Part shown: positions 11,263 through 21,463 of the stretch, piece by piece
How the letters are laid out: the number at the start of each line of letters is the position of its first letter
Numbering within the stretch: position 1 is the stretch's first letter
Assembly: GCA_964036315.1 (NCBI GenBank)
Contig: OZ038500.1
Location: forward strand, 62,946,102-63,010,101
DNA length: 64,000 bases
DNA from: Acanthosepion esculentum
Lineage: Eukaryota; Mollusca; Cephalopoda; Sepiida; Sepiidae
Direction: 5' to 3'
The notes under the pieces: generated by a model
Database searches by the model: none
What the model was told of the DNA's origin: nothing
Seen by the model: only the letters and a program-made list of their open reading frames with translations
Position numbers and translations under genes: made by a program

Positions 11263-11996
11263 TTAATTACCAAATACGGTTAGCACATTGTGACTTTGTT
11301 CGTAGTTAATATTGTTGAGGGTAGGCTTTTTCTTTTTTATTATTAAAGCCTCCATTATTTTTAACCCTTTTTTACAGGTGGAAGCAATTAATATATTTGT
11401 GTTTTCTACTAGTATATTTCTAATGGAGTCTGGTAATTTTTTGTGTGTGTTTAAATGGGTTCTAATGGAGCTGTGATCGGATAGGTGTAATGTAAGGCGC
11501 CTAGATAAGCATGTGGTTGTGTAACCGATATAATTATTTATGAGTCCGGTTTTGTTAGGAACGCAGTTCCTCAAGGGGCATTTGAACTCGTAAATAATGT
11601 TTGTTCTTTGCAGTTTTGACTTATCAGGCGTGTTGTTATTTTTTAGGATGAGGTTAGCTGTCTTAAATTTTTTATAATAGATAATTAATTTGATTTTTTT
11701 ATTTGGCTCGATTGGGGTGGTGTATTTCTTTATAATATGTCTTAGTGAGCATTCATCTTGTTTGTAATTCAAGTGCATTTGGTTTTTGTAATAAATGTGT
11801 ATGTGATTTTTGACTGTGTGTTCACTCTCATTATTACTTACTTTAAGGAGAAATAGTCTAATTTGTTGGTCTATAAGATAATTGGGGAAGCCGTTGTTGA
11901 TTAGGGTTTGTTTTACGTTATTAATTTCTTTGAGGAAGAGTAGTCTAGAGGATGAATTTTGGTGTACTCTTTCTAGAAAGTTTTTTATTAAATTTA
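11263..11996 (-). mobile_element. Penelope-like element, C-terminal ORF with GIY-YIG endonuclease
   Basis: About 243 open codons with no stop, from NLIKNFLERVHQNSSSRLLF and LKEINNVKQTLINNGFPNYL to ...NVLTVFGN and a TAA at 11263. The last half is a GIY-YIG nuclease: TNIIYEFKCPLRNC, then NNYIGYTTTCLSRRLTLHLS, and the catalytic-helix segment KIMEALIIKKKKPTLN with its Glu and Asn. Penelope-like elements encode a reverse transcriptase followed by this domain; the RT part is missing, so the copy is 5'-truncated at about 11997, exactly where the inverted partner begins. It lies in the SLC17 intron in the gene's orientation. Confidence 0.85.
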
Positions 11997-12167
11997 CCAG
12001 ACTCCATTAGAAATATACTAGTAGAAAACACAAATATATTAATTGCTTCCACCTGTAAAAAAAGGTTAAAAATAATGGAGGCTTTAATAATAAAAAAGAA
12101 AAAGCCTACCCTCAACAATATTAACTACGAACAAAGCCACAACGTGCTAACCGTATTTGGTAATTAA
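11994..12167 (+). mobile_element. Penelope-like element, inverted second copy (GIY-YIG end)
   Basis: Plus-strand copy of the last ~57 codons of the PLE ORF, from LPDSIRNILVENTNILIAST through the KIMEALIIKKKKPTLN helix to VFGN and the stop. It is nearly identical to 11263-11436 in reverse complement, with one CKKG/CKKR change among the protein differences. It is truncated at the point where it meets the 5' end of the minus copy. Confidence 0.85.
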
Positions 12168-12432
12168 AACACCCCTACTACACACTAAGACATACACATG
12201 ATGCACATACTCAATTAAACAGAAAAATCAAATCATCCTTGATAATGGCTAAAGATATAGCAGAAAGCGCTCGGAAAAATAAAACACTTGGACAGTTCTT
12301 ACATACCCTTTGTCCAGCAAAGAAAACTCTTGTTCGTACACAAGAAAAATTAAATAAAAAACTTAACCGTAGTACCTTGTCTGTCGTTTTTAATGAAACT
12401 TGCATAAAAGAAGGATTGCTGCCTAAATATAC

Positions 12433-12435
<3 letters not shown>
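12168..12435 (+). mobile_element. PLE: start of a following tandem copy, right arm
   Basis: After the stop and ~70 bp of spacer, a frame opens at 12245: MAKDIAESARKNKTLGQFLH, TLCPAKKTLVRTQEKLNKKL, NRSTLSVVFNETCIKEGLLP. The ...NET.I..GLLPK ending resembles the conserved start of Penelope-like ORFs, before the RT. It terminates in (TA)n at 12436. A further short copy of KLN+STLSV.FNET is at 35455-35590. Confidence 0.65.

Positions 12436-12473
<38 letters not shown>
12436..12473. repeat. (TA)n microsatellite at right edge of the PLE pair
   Basis: About 19 TA units; mirrors the tract at 10994-11033 on the other side of the inverted pair. Confidence 0.97.
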
Positions 12474-12477
<4 letters not shown>

Positions 12478-12531
12478 CAATACATCTTATTATCTATAAA
12501 TTATATAGTTTATAGATAATAAGATGTATTG
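12478..12531. repeat. Perfect 23-bp inverted repeat (palindrome, 8-bp loop)
   Basis: Arms 12478-12500 and 12509-12531 are exact reverse complements (caatacatcttattatctat + aaa), with ttatatag between. Five bases separate it from the (TA)n at the PLE boundary. Confidence 0.95.
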
Positions 12532-13340
12532 TGATTTCTTCTGAAATTTATAGAAGCAGTCTACTTTTTTCAAGTAGCCTTTTATTTGAGAAATAGATAC
12601 ATTTTTGAAAAGCATGTCATTTTTTTGTACATCATAGTATTTGTTGCATTTTTGTTTTGTATATTTTGCAGTTTGTTAAGATGCACTTAACAGTGAGCAA
12701 TTAATCACAAGAGATGCACCAAGGTGCAGTTTCGGCTTTGAGTAATTATTTGTGTGCAAGATGCGCATGTGCAATTCGGATTCAGCTTAGCACTATGCCC
12801 TGTCTTCGATCAGGTAATGGTTCTCTATTTTCCAGTCTGATTGAAAGATAAACTTGTTTTTTAAAAAATGTTATTCGAATTAACACGCAAAACATCTTTA
12901 TAGTTTTTTTGTAGTTCTGTTCTTCCTCTACAATTTTTGATCATTTTATATCATTGACCGATTTGTTAAAATAGTGAATAATAGGACTAAAATAAATGGA
13001 AAAAAACGAACAAATTTATTTGAAAATCCAATAGCTGGAAAACCATTAAATTAAAATAAAGGTTTTAGGCTAAAATATGGATGCCTAGATTATAAATAAA
13101 ACAATAAATTAATAATTAGAAAATCATAAAATCTGATATAAAAAAACTTAAATTTATAAATTTGAGATTACAACAGTAAGTCGATCTCTTAATAATTTAT
13201 TCAATTCTCACTAATTGTTATATAAGGTTTATCAGAAAGTATCTGATCTAGGTGTAAAAAGTACAGAATTACTCCAGTAAATAATATTTCATATACTATT
13301 TATATTTACATGCTATCTCCTTTGAAATAGTCACATTAGG
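12532..13340. other. Intronic sequence without recognised features
   Basis: AT-rich, with no element, exon or tandem repeat recognised. Confidence 0.5.
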
Positions 13341-13344
13341 AATG

Positions 13345-13835
13345 TATACAGTAAGCCCAATGCAATAGCCAAGAGTATGCTTCCGAGTATACACCCAACC
13401 AAGAGTATACATAGTGTAACATCCCAGAATATACTCTCAACCAAGAGTATACTCAGTGTAACAGTTTAGAATATACCTTCAAACAAGCATATACCCAATG
13501 TAACATTCCAGAATATACTCCCAACTGAGAGTATTACTAGTGTAACATCTTGGAATATACCTCCAACTAAGAGAATACCAGTTGTAACATCCCAGAATGT
13601 ACTCCCAACCAAGTGTATACCCAGTGTAACAGGCCAGAATGTACTCCCAACCAAGAATACACCCAATTTAGCAGATCAGAATATACTCATAATAAAGAGT
13701 ATTACTAGTGTAACAGTCCAGAATGTAATCCAAACCAAGAGCATACCCAGATTAACAGCCCAGACTATAACCCAGACTAGAGTATAACCCCAGTGCAGAG
13801 TATACCTGGTTATTCTAGGCTAGACTCAGCTGTTT
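13345..13835. repeat. ~40-bp minisatellite
   Basis: About a dozen degenerate copies of a 37-43-bp unit containing ccagaatatactcccaacca then agagtatacccagtgtaaca. The repetitive minus-strand ORF over part of it is a by-product. Confidence 0.9.
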
Positions 13836-13939
13836 TTTCTCTGGGGTATATGTTAGGCTAGGCCATTTTATACTCCTGAAAAAAACTGGGCTGGATTAGA
13901 ATAAACTCTGCTAGTCTAGAACATGCACCCTCCTTTTAC

Positions 13940-13963
13940 TATATATATATATATATATATATT
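13940..13963. repeat. (TA)n microsatellite
   Basis: About 12 TA units. The following ~450 bp up to exon 5 show nothing recognisable. Confidence 0.95.
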
Positions 13964-14415
13964 ATTGTATCCAAATACAATAATGAGGATTCTATGGATC
14001 TTGCTTTGTCATTTGTCTTGCAGAAATTATCTTGTATGCATTTTAGTACCTTCAATTTGATTCTGATTTCATGGTTAGTATATTAGTAGGACTAACTTTT
14101 TGGTACCTGTTGTGCCTGACAAAACTATAAAAAGCTACCAATTCAAATATCAAGAAATATAAGTTTTTGTTATGTTCAATTTTTAAAGCACTGTATTAAC
14201 TGAAGGTGACCAGTTTGTTTTAGGAACATAGAAACCTGATTATTGTTGAATTTTATATTATATTACTTTATTATTTTATAAGAAAAGAGTAAAAATCAAC
14301 CATTTTTATCACTTTAGTCCTCAGTTAGAACTGAATTCTGGTCATTTTAAATCCCAAATTAGAGACTTTCAAGAAACACACAAAATAAAACTATAACACC
14401 AAATAAGTAACTTAC

Positions 14416-14511
14416 CTATAATATAGAAGATGGAACCCCATCCATTATCGAATCCATTTGCACAAAGGTAGCCAGACAAAGTCAATGTGATAATATTTCC
14501 CATGTAAGGTC
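14416..14511 (-). CDS. SLC17A5-like: SLC17-family transporter, coding exon 5 (TM5-TM6)
   Basis: 96 bp, phase 1 in and out, between a tttttag acceptor and a gtaagt donor. The peptide is GPYMGNIITLTLSGYLCANG followed by FDNGWGSIFYII. The (A)GPYMGN...LSGYLC segment is TM5 and the W..IFYI segment begins TM6, as in other SLC17 proteins, where a G.......LSG.....W...FY.FG pattern occupies this place. Joined to the next exon it reads IFYII-GIVGILFSLLW without a break. Confidence 0.92.
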
Positions 14512-14929
14512 CTAAAAATAAGGAAATGTATAGTAATTAAACCAGCAAAATAAATAAATATTAACATTCAATACTAATTTTGTGTAATAGGTGATCTTTT
14601 AGTTTAGCGTCCCATATTATCAGAGATGTTGTGAAAGCACTCAGTCAATTTTGACAAAATATTATCAAACGTAAAAGGAAACCAAAAACTTCACTAATTT
14701 GTTTTGGTTGTATCAATTTTTTTTTTTTTTTTTACTACTGTTTGTATTTTTATTTGTACAATTAAGAAAACAAAAACTAAAAACATACACGTTTTCAAAA
14801 AGGAAAAAATAATTTATAGTGTGATCCTGATAATACGATAAAATAGATCAATCTATAATTGCAATAACACTGGAAGCTACCCATGCCAGCAATATGGTGA
14901 AACCATGCAATTTCACAGTGGTGGTTGAG

Positions 14930-15062
14930 AAAAATGGCCTCTCTCTCTGTAGATCTCCTGCTATATTCTATCTTTACAAGAGCCAGATCAGACCAAAGAT
15001 GGAGTAATGGTACCAAATCTGGGCTGGAAATGTCCTGTCCTCACTTTCCAGTCTTGACAGAG
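14930..15062 (+). mobile_element. LINE relic (family B-like), short fragment
   Basis: Plus-strand block corresponding to the ...(L)YKSQI+PKMEY..+.W.G region of family B (tctttacaagagccagatca then gaccaaagatggagta). It is ~130 bp and broken. Confidence 0.6.
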
Positions 15063-15064
15063 TT

Positions 15065-15180
15065 CAAAAGTTTGAGTTGCAGCACCTGGTATTGCCATGC
15101 AGTCACCCACCAAGGTACTAACCAGGCTTGATGTTGCTTAACTTTGGTGATCAGATGGGAACCGGTGTCTCGACATGATG
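15065..15180 (-). pseudogene. 5S rRNA-derived sequence
   Basis: The minus strand reads caccggttcccatctgatca, then ccaaagttaagcaacatcaa, gcctggttagtacc, ttggtgggtgactg and ...ccaggtgctgcaact. This follows metazoan 5S rRNA for about 95 nt, including the box A (AAGTTAAGCAAC) and box C (AGTACC...TGGGTGAC) internal promoter elements, with scattered substitutions. It is a degenerate 5S copy or the head of a 5S-type SINE; no SINE body follows because a LINE fragment adjoins it. Confidence 0.8.
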
Positions 15181-15184
15181 TGGG

Positions 15185-15310
15185 AAAAAGAGGTATGGTC
15201 TTCTTTTATGTGCCATGTCCCTTCAGGACATGAGTGATCATGGCTCTCCAAACATTCTCTCCTTTTTTATATGTCCTCAAAATTTCAAGCTGCCTCTTTC
15301 TGCTTTTAAA
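15185..15310 (-). mobile_element. RTE-type LINE, 3' end fragment
   Basis: Minus-strand copy of the RTE 3' end: the plus strand has ttttatgtgccatgtccctt then caggacatgagtgatcatgg, matching 43180-43215 and 41170-41205, followed by the ...F..CPQNFKLPLSAF... antisense block. Confidence 0.65.
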
Positions 15311-16074
15311 TATGCTTGCTTGCTTATCTGGAGCTTTGATTATGTTGCTGCAAGTTTCCCAGTGATTGGGATAGGCAGCAGCCGGCTAGCTCTCAAGTGA
15401 ACCAGCTATATTATTGGTATCAAAGTTTTCATGGGACTGCCTGTCCTAGCTAACATCCCAAATCAAATTGTGGTATTTTAAGTTTAAATATAGTTATAGA
15501 TTTTGTGTAAACTTTTTAAAAAATAAAAGAAAAAAGGAAAGATACCAATTTATTTTTAAAAATTTAAAAAAAAAAAAAAGAAGAAATTCATAACTTTGGA
15601 GAATTTATGAATTTGAAAAAATTATGAGGGTGGTGCATGTATGGGTTACACCCCAGACCTTTGCACTCAGTGTGATGTTAGAGATGCTGGGTGCAGAGTT
15701 GATGACTTCCCAGTTGCTGAATGCAGAATGATGTGATGCTCTAGCTGCATCAGGTGTTTTTCAAGCATGGGAAAGAGCTGCATGACAGATATATATAAAA
15801 AATACCCAATGCAATGGTAAGGGGTAATCTGTCAGACTCTCACTGCAATCTTAAATTCAAGAATTTAAGATTGCAGTGAATTCTTATCTATCCTACATGT
15901 CCTCATAATATGCAACTCTTACCCAATCCCTGTACACCATTATAACATCACTATTCAGTCACCCTCTACCTTGAGTGGCACTTCTCTACCTTGTAATGAC
16001 TAAACAATAGTAAAAAAAAAACAAAAAAAAAAACAATGATTATCTTGTATTTTTTATGTGACCTCAGTTGAGAT

Positions 16075-16553
16075 AATAGAATCAACAAAACCTGTGCTAC
16101 AATTGATTGTAGTAGTCATCCTTCAAGACATTCCACCTTAATGCAGGGACTATCCTTGGACCTACATTGTTTCTTATCTTCATCAATAACCTCCCCAATG
16201 TCATCAGTTCCTAACTTGTTATTTATGCTGCTGACACTAATATTTACTTTTGTTTTCATAGTAAGTCTGACAGATTCAAACAAATTTAAACTGGCTGCTG
16301 CTCTCAAAAAGGATCTCCAATCAGTGGTTAAAGTGGGGCAAGGAATGGTTTGTAAATTTTGACACCTCCAAAACAAAGCTGCTTTCATTTAATCACCATA
16401 GAGAACCTTTACTGCATGCCATCAGCATGGCTGATGCTAACCTCCAGGAGAGCAACTGTTTGCACCTTCTTGGGCTCACATTTTCCACTGACATGAAGCA
16501 GAGTGATTATATTGAATATTTTGCTAGATTTGCTGCCAAGAATGTGCTGTAAC
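16075..16553 (+). mobile_element. LINE relic, family A, RT to C-terminal part (first half)
   Basis: Plus-strand frames read GLSLDL.CFLSSSITSPMSS and Y..DT.I, then LKKDLQSVVKVGQ and NFDTSKTKLLSFNH, MADANLQESN.LHLLGLTFS then TDMKQSDYIE. Stops and frameshifts. It is interrupted at 16553 by a ~235-bp insertion and resumes at 16787. Confidence 0.75.
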
Positions 16554-16793
16554 CTAGGGAAGGTTACTGGATAGAATAATCAAACAAAGGTTGGTAATGA
16601 ACAATAATACTTAGGACAAGAACAACATATACAAGATTTGCCAGTGGTGCATAGAAGAAGTAGTCAGTTGCTAGAAGTGAGTCAAGTGAATTCCACAATG
16701 AATCTCCAACTGCAGACCAACATACAGTATTTACTATTGTATTTATGTGAATGGAGACATACCCATTATCGTTCATAGGCATGCTACAACAGA
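16548..16793 (+). mobile_element. ~235-bp insertion with 7-bp target duplication
   Basis: The insertion splits family A LINE sequence and is flanked by AGAATGT on both sides. It begins near gctgtaacctagggaaggtt and ends gttcataggcatgctacaac. A second copy at 57280-57478 shares the beginning (actggat.agaata.) and the end (gacatacccatta.gttcat). It has no coding capacity and no recognised tRNA promoter; a short non-autonomous element of unknown class. Confidence 0.65.
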
Positions 16794-17425
16794 ATGTTGG
16801 TCCACTGTGTCATGCCAGACAATACTTCTTGTTAAAATTCTTTTTGCTAGAATTCTTGCACTTTATAACTTTATCATTTGTCCATGTATTGAATATTACT
16901 GCCATATCTGGTCTGGTGCTCTGGATATATATCTCGAGATTCTTGACAAAATCCAATGAAGAGTCTGTAATATAATCAATCCTGACCTGGCATCTTAACT
17001 TCAGTCACTTTCTTACCAATTTGATGTGGCTTCCCCCTGTCTTTGCTACAAATATTTTTATGGCAGTTCTAATTAAATTTCCTCTTTGGTATCTCAACCC
17101 CATGAATTTAAATGTACTACTAGATTGGCAAATAAATCTCACCATTTTACTGTTGAAAGAGCTAGACATAACCATAAGTTCTATTCTAATAGTTTTATTT
17201 CTCACACTTCTTGCCTGAAGAACTCACTTTGAATTCCTTGCTTCCCTGCCACCTACAATGTTCAAAAATTTAAAAGCAATATCAGTCACAATCTTCTGTC
17301 TTTCTGAAACCTGTTCTTTTATTGTCCTTTCTCCTCACTAAAGTCTTCTCATTCTCTTTCACTCCCAGTAAGCCCTTGCATCTTATCAACATTATCTCCT
17401 TGCTTGGAGTGAAATGATTAAAACA
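16787..17425 (+). mobile_element. LINE relic, family A, 3' half
   Basis: Continues the element: VGPLCHARQYFLLK..., the YNFIICPCIEYYCHIWSGA block then KIQ+..CN..NPDL, CFCYKYF.GSSN, KCTTRLANKSHHFTVERART then a SCLKNSL.IPCFP block, ending at 17425 in cttgcttggagtgaaatga, the family 3' end. Confidence 0.75.
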
Positions 17426-17479
17426 AAAACAAATAAACAAACCTCCATAATCTTCTCAATGACTATCATATATACTTCG

Positions 17480-17700
17480 TCAAGGTTGAACTGGTTTTGA
17501 ATTTAGAGTTGTTCTTCTCTGAAACTGGTTGCCAATCACAGCTAGAGAGGCCAGTTTGTGCTATCAAATAACCTATAACTAGATATGGAAATGATAGATT
17601 CATAGTTTCCCCAATGATATTTGTAGAAAAGTGACTGCAACAGTATTGGTTGGAATTTGAATTAAGCTTGGCAATTACCTTTTTCAAGCCAAGTTAAACA
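17480..17700 (-). repeat. Degenerate tRNA-derived SINE fragment
   Basis: Contains actggttgccaatcacagct ... aaataacctataactagata, matching the tail segment (gctgcca.ccaaggctat...tttacccatagctgg) of better SINE copies at 34500 and 35240. Confidence 0.45.
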
Positions 17701-17818
17701 TTTAGAAGTTTATTGGAATGAAATACTTATGAACGTGTCTAATGAAGAATCATGCAAATAAATGTAGTGTCAGAAAGGATTCAAGAATTTTAAACATGGA
17801 AATGAATGAAAGATTCAC

Positions 17819-17906
17819 CTGCATAACAAATGGCCATGAGCTTGCTTCGTTCAATCGGTGGTGCCCATCGTCCCCACAAGGAATGCATAGAAGGGAAAAA
17901 GGGACC
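17819..17906 (-). CDS. SLC17A5-like: SLC17-family transporter, coding exon 4 (TM4-TM5 loop)
   Basis: 88 bp, phase 0 in and phase 1 out; the acceptor is tcctttcag and the donor GCAG|gtgaat. It encodes [20 protein letters not shown] then SKLMAICYA. The FP-MH-LW-WAPP-ERSKL stretch is the strongest family signature in the window and is the conserved TM4-TM5 cytosolic loop of sialin and VGLUTs. At the preceding junction the protein reads ...LRILTGFVS-GPFFP..., where sialin has glutamates in place of the T and S (see findings). Confidence 0.94.
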
Positions 17907-17909
17907 CTG

Positions 17910-18830
17910 AAAGGAAAAACAAAGTTTTAACATATAAAGCATAAAAAATAATCATAAAGATGTCTATATATTTATAGCCAATCAATATTTCATTAAGAAA
18001 AAAAAAACATGAAAAGGTTTTGGGCAAAGATGAACCTTCATGTCTAAAAAAAGGGTACAAAAGGATCTTTTTTTCCATTGACTTCACAATTATTTTAACT
18101 ACATTCACTCCCAAGGCAATGTTTATTTACAAGATTATAAAAGATTATTTACCTTTTATAAAGATTTATCATCATTTTATAAAGAAATAAATATGAAAAG
18201 TAATCTTCTTATTCAAAAATTAAAAAAATTATTTTCATATTTCTTTATAAATTAATAAATGATAAGCATTGCATTGTTTTACCTGGTTTGCATTTTAAGA
18301 ATGTTGTAAATATAAAATTATTTTTGTAAATAAACAATCTAATAAATAAATAACATTTAATATTTTTGTTGTAAATTCTCCAAGAACAAAGAAGATGTAT
18401 AAATTCAATTTCATATGTTTGGATTTTATTAAAATTCTAATCATTGCTTTTTAAAACAATAATTATTGCCAAGAGAGTGAAGATAGGTAAAATTGGCAAG
18501 GAATCAATGTTTTAAAACTTATTGTAGATGCAATAAGTTAAGATGGGTCACATATTTTGATAATTTTGTAAATTTAAAAAAAATTTTGAATAAAGAGATT
18601 TTGCCAGTTTGTCAGATTTTGCTTATATTTTAAATATTTATTGTCATCAAAATCAGAAAATCTTTATTGACCAAAATTAGCTTTTCTAAAATGAAAAGAA
18701 AAAAAATCACTTTTATCAATGAAAATAGGCAACTCAAATTAATCTTCTGTAATTCAAGATTTGAATTATAAATGTCAGCTTTCAAAGCTGCTGTTTCTTC
18801 TTCTTTATCAACCTCACAACTTTGTACAGC
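17910..18830. other. AT-rich intron, no recognised feature
   Basis: Very AT-rich with A/T homopolymers. No element recognised between exon 4 and the hAT-like piece. Confidence 0.5.
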
Positions 18831-18834
18831 CAGA

Positions 18835-18915
18835 CCAGTGATTCTCAACCACCATGCTGTGGCACATGAGTGTGTCACATGGTCCTCTTAAGTGTGCTGC
18901 AAAATATTTATTGCA
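18835..18915 (+). mobile_element. hAT-like terminal fragment
   Basis: cagtgattctcaaccaccat followed by gctgtggcaca...gtgtgctgcaaaa resembles the CAGTGGTTCTCAACC terminal repeat of hAT-family non-autonomous elements. No second terminus was found. Confidence 0.4.
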
Positions 18916-19489
18916 CGTTATAAGAAGTAGGGAGAAGTCTTTAACCTGAATGCTTGCAATAGTAGGATTCATGCATTTTCCAATGCTATTATTGCAAAAT
19001 GAACATAAATTATTTTTAATTTGAACTCAATTTACTGGTTGCATTTATAAAATAGACATTTAATAAAATGCATACAATGTTGAATTTAACTCATTCAAGT
19101 TTCAAATGCTTTAGAATGATTTTTTTTTTTTTTTTACTTCTCTATGCCAAAAAATCTGTCCTTGATTAAATATTGATATTTATGCAGAAACATTGAAAAA
19201 TGAATTATCTCAGAATGGGTAAACGGAAAATGAAAATAAAACAATGGATTTGCTCAATGATTTTTATATACGAGCGAACTTAAGCTGCTTTCCAACCTCT
19301 CAAACTGGAAATGAATACATTGAGTTGATATCAGTAAAAAATACTTAAGTTGATAAAGCAATAAAAAATCATAAGAAAAGCTGTGAGTAGACTGGCATTT
19401 TTTTTTCAAGGAACATACACAAAACTCATTCACACATTTATACCGGTATAATTCAATCATAATAAAGAGATAAATAAGAGTAATCTGAA

Positions 19490-20020
19490 AGATGATTTGA
19501 ATAGAAGTTCTAAGAGTGAGTTGAATGATAGGACTCTGAATCCTATTTGTGAGATGAGTTATAGGAGTGGCTGAATAATAGGAGTCCTAAGGCTGAAAAT
19601 AGTAATAGGAATTCTAAGGGAGAGAGGAATAAGAAGAAACCTATTACTGAGATCAATAATAGGAATCTTAAAGAGGAGATGAGTAAAGGTCATTTTAAGG
19701 ACGAGTGAAATAATAGGAACCTAAAGATGAGATGAATAATAGGAATCCTGAAGATGAGATAATAGGAATCCTGCTTGTGTGAGGAATAAGGATACTAAAG
19801 GTGAGATGAGTAATAGGAATCATACAGGTGACATGATTAATAGGGATACTAAAGGTGAGATGAGTAATAGGAATCATACAGGTGACATGATTAATAGGGA
19901 TACTAAAGGTGAGATGAATAATAGAAATCCTAAGGCTGGGATGAGTAACTGTAATTCTTAGGTGAAGATAAACAATAGGAAACTTAAAAGGCGAGATGAA
20001 TAATAGAAATCCCAAGTGCG
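19490..20020. repeat. ~25-bp minisatellite adjoining exon 3
   Basis: Degenerate 24-27-bp units of the form gagatgaataataggaatcc; a 54-bp dimer (19800-19910) is repeated almost exactly. It runs to within 15 bp of the exon 3 donor and gives spurious repetitive ORFs on both strands. Confidence 0.92.
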
Positions 20021-20034
20021 GGCAATGTACTTAC

Positions 20035-20268
20035 AGATACAAAACCAGTTAAGATTCGAAGCACCAGCGTTAAATAACCACTGACTCGACTTAAAACTGG
20101 ATGTAAAAGTGTCATGATCGATGACAACAAGATGCACATGCCAAATATTTTCCTGCCTCCGTAACGATCTGCCAAGAAACCACCAGGAATGTTGCTGGCC
20201 GTGTAGCCATAAAAGAAGCCAGCCAAAATATTAGCTTTAAGATTGTCACTCCACTCAAATTCTGCACT
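20035..20268 (-). CDS. SLC17A5-like: SLC17-family transporter, coding exon 3 (TM2-TM4)
   Basis: 234 bp (78 codons), phase 0 at both ends, with a ttcttttag acceptor and a gtaagt donor. The peptide begins SAEFEWSDNLKANILAGFFY and continues GYTASNIPGGFLADRYGGRK, then IFGMCILLSSIMTLLHPVLS and RVSGYLTLVLRILTGFVS. FFYGY....IPGG.LA...GG+ is the SLC17 TM2 to loop 2-3 signature, with a basic residue ending the loop as in the family. TM3 and TM4 follow. The open frame runs on past the donor for about 11 codons into intronic minisatellite, so the raw ORF end is not the exon end. A (TA)n tract lies ~25 bp upstream of the acceptor. Confidence 0.95.
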
Positions 20269-20292
20269 CTAAAAGAAATTCAAAATAATTTG

Positions 20293-20294
<2 letters not shown>

Positions 20295-20340
<46 letters not shown>
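20295..20340. repeat. (TA)n/(CA)n microsatellite next to exon 3 acceptor
   Basis: About 19 TA units running into cacacaca, ~25 bp from the acceptor. The rest of 20340-20885 shows only an unrecognised 75-codon minus frame (20462-20689). Confidence 0.95.
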
Positions 20341-20341
<1 letters not shown>

Positions 20342-20883
20342 GACACAGTGGTGAAATCCTAAATTTCCAACAACCATTTCTATAAAGTCAGGTAATCTTT
20401 AAGAACCTATTATGTTTATTTTCTTTACAATCTGAAAATGGAAACAAATCACTTTATAGTATCAAAAATAATCAAACCATTTTGATAATTTAATAGAAGC
20501 CATATATTTATTAAGATATTTCCAGATTGAAATTTTGTTCTCATCATATTTCTGTTCAGAAGTATGAAGCTTTTCGACTCTAATGTCATCAGCTGTGTTA
20601 TGGTTTCTTACCCACATTCGAACTGAATCGATGCAGTTCCAAAGACTCAATGGAAGATCTATCAAATTTATGACTAGAATATTTTCCACATTTTTAGCTT
20701 CAAAATGGTAGGAGGTCTGTATCTATGAGAGCACATATACGAGCATAGCATAACTAACATTTTGCATAGACCATCAGCTATTAATATATAAGATTATTTT
20801 CGGATAATCCAACAAATAATAAACTTTTCATAATTTTAAGAATCAGTTCATATGAGCTGGTGTGAACCAGTAGGATTCCACAA

Positions 20884-20885
<2 letters not shown>

Positions 20886-20946
<61 letters not shown>
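20886..20946. repeat. (TA)n microsatellite
   Basis: About 30 TA units. Confidence 0.97.
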
Positions 20947-20949
<3 letters not shown>

Positions 20950-21083
20950 AAAAAGTTAATGGTCAGAGTTGAATTAGACCTGGAAACAGTAATATTAAAA
21001 AAGTGCTCAATACAAAAATAAAAAGATAAAAATTTAACATGTAGAGCTTTTAAGTACAGAAAATTAGGACTTACCTATATATT

Positions 21084-21084
<1 letters not shown>

Positions 21085-21152
<68 letters not shown>
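21085..21152. repeat. (TA)n microsatellite
   Basis: About 33 TA units. Confidence 0.97.
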
Positions 21153-21155
<3 letters not shown>

Positions 21156-21463
21156 CACAAACATTTATTAAAATGTGTAAATATCAATCAATTTTTCAAT
21201 TATATACAATAATTTGTGAATGATTTCTCTTTGAATTTCTGGTTTGAGTAATTATTATAAACTGATTTTGAAAAGAAAGATATAAGTAGAAATGAGGATT
21301 CTAAATGCTTATCTTGTATTTTTATTTGACCTGACTCAAGATTATGGATTCCACAAACCCTGTGCCTACTCTCCATATTTCTCATTTGACTTTGAGCTAA
21401 ATAAAACTTATTAAATATTAATAATAAAATTAATTAATAGTTATGACAAATAACAACTGAATT

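Noticed and set aside
19695..20015. Repetitive 106-codon minus ORF resembling a membrane protein
   Set aside because: It is the intronic minisatellite read past the exon 3 donor.
20462..20689. 75-codon minus ORF in the SLC17 intron
   Set aside because: No family, no splice sites and no continuation; insufficient to call a gene.
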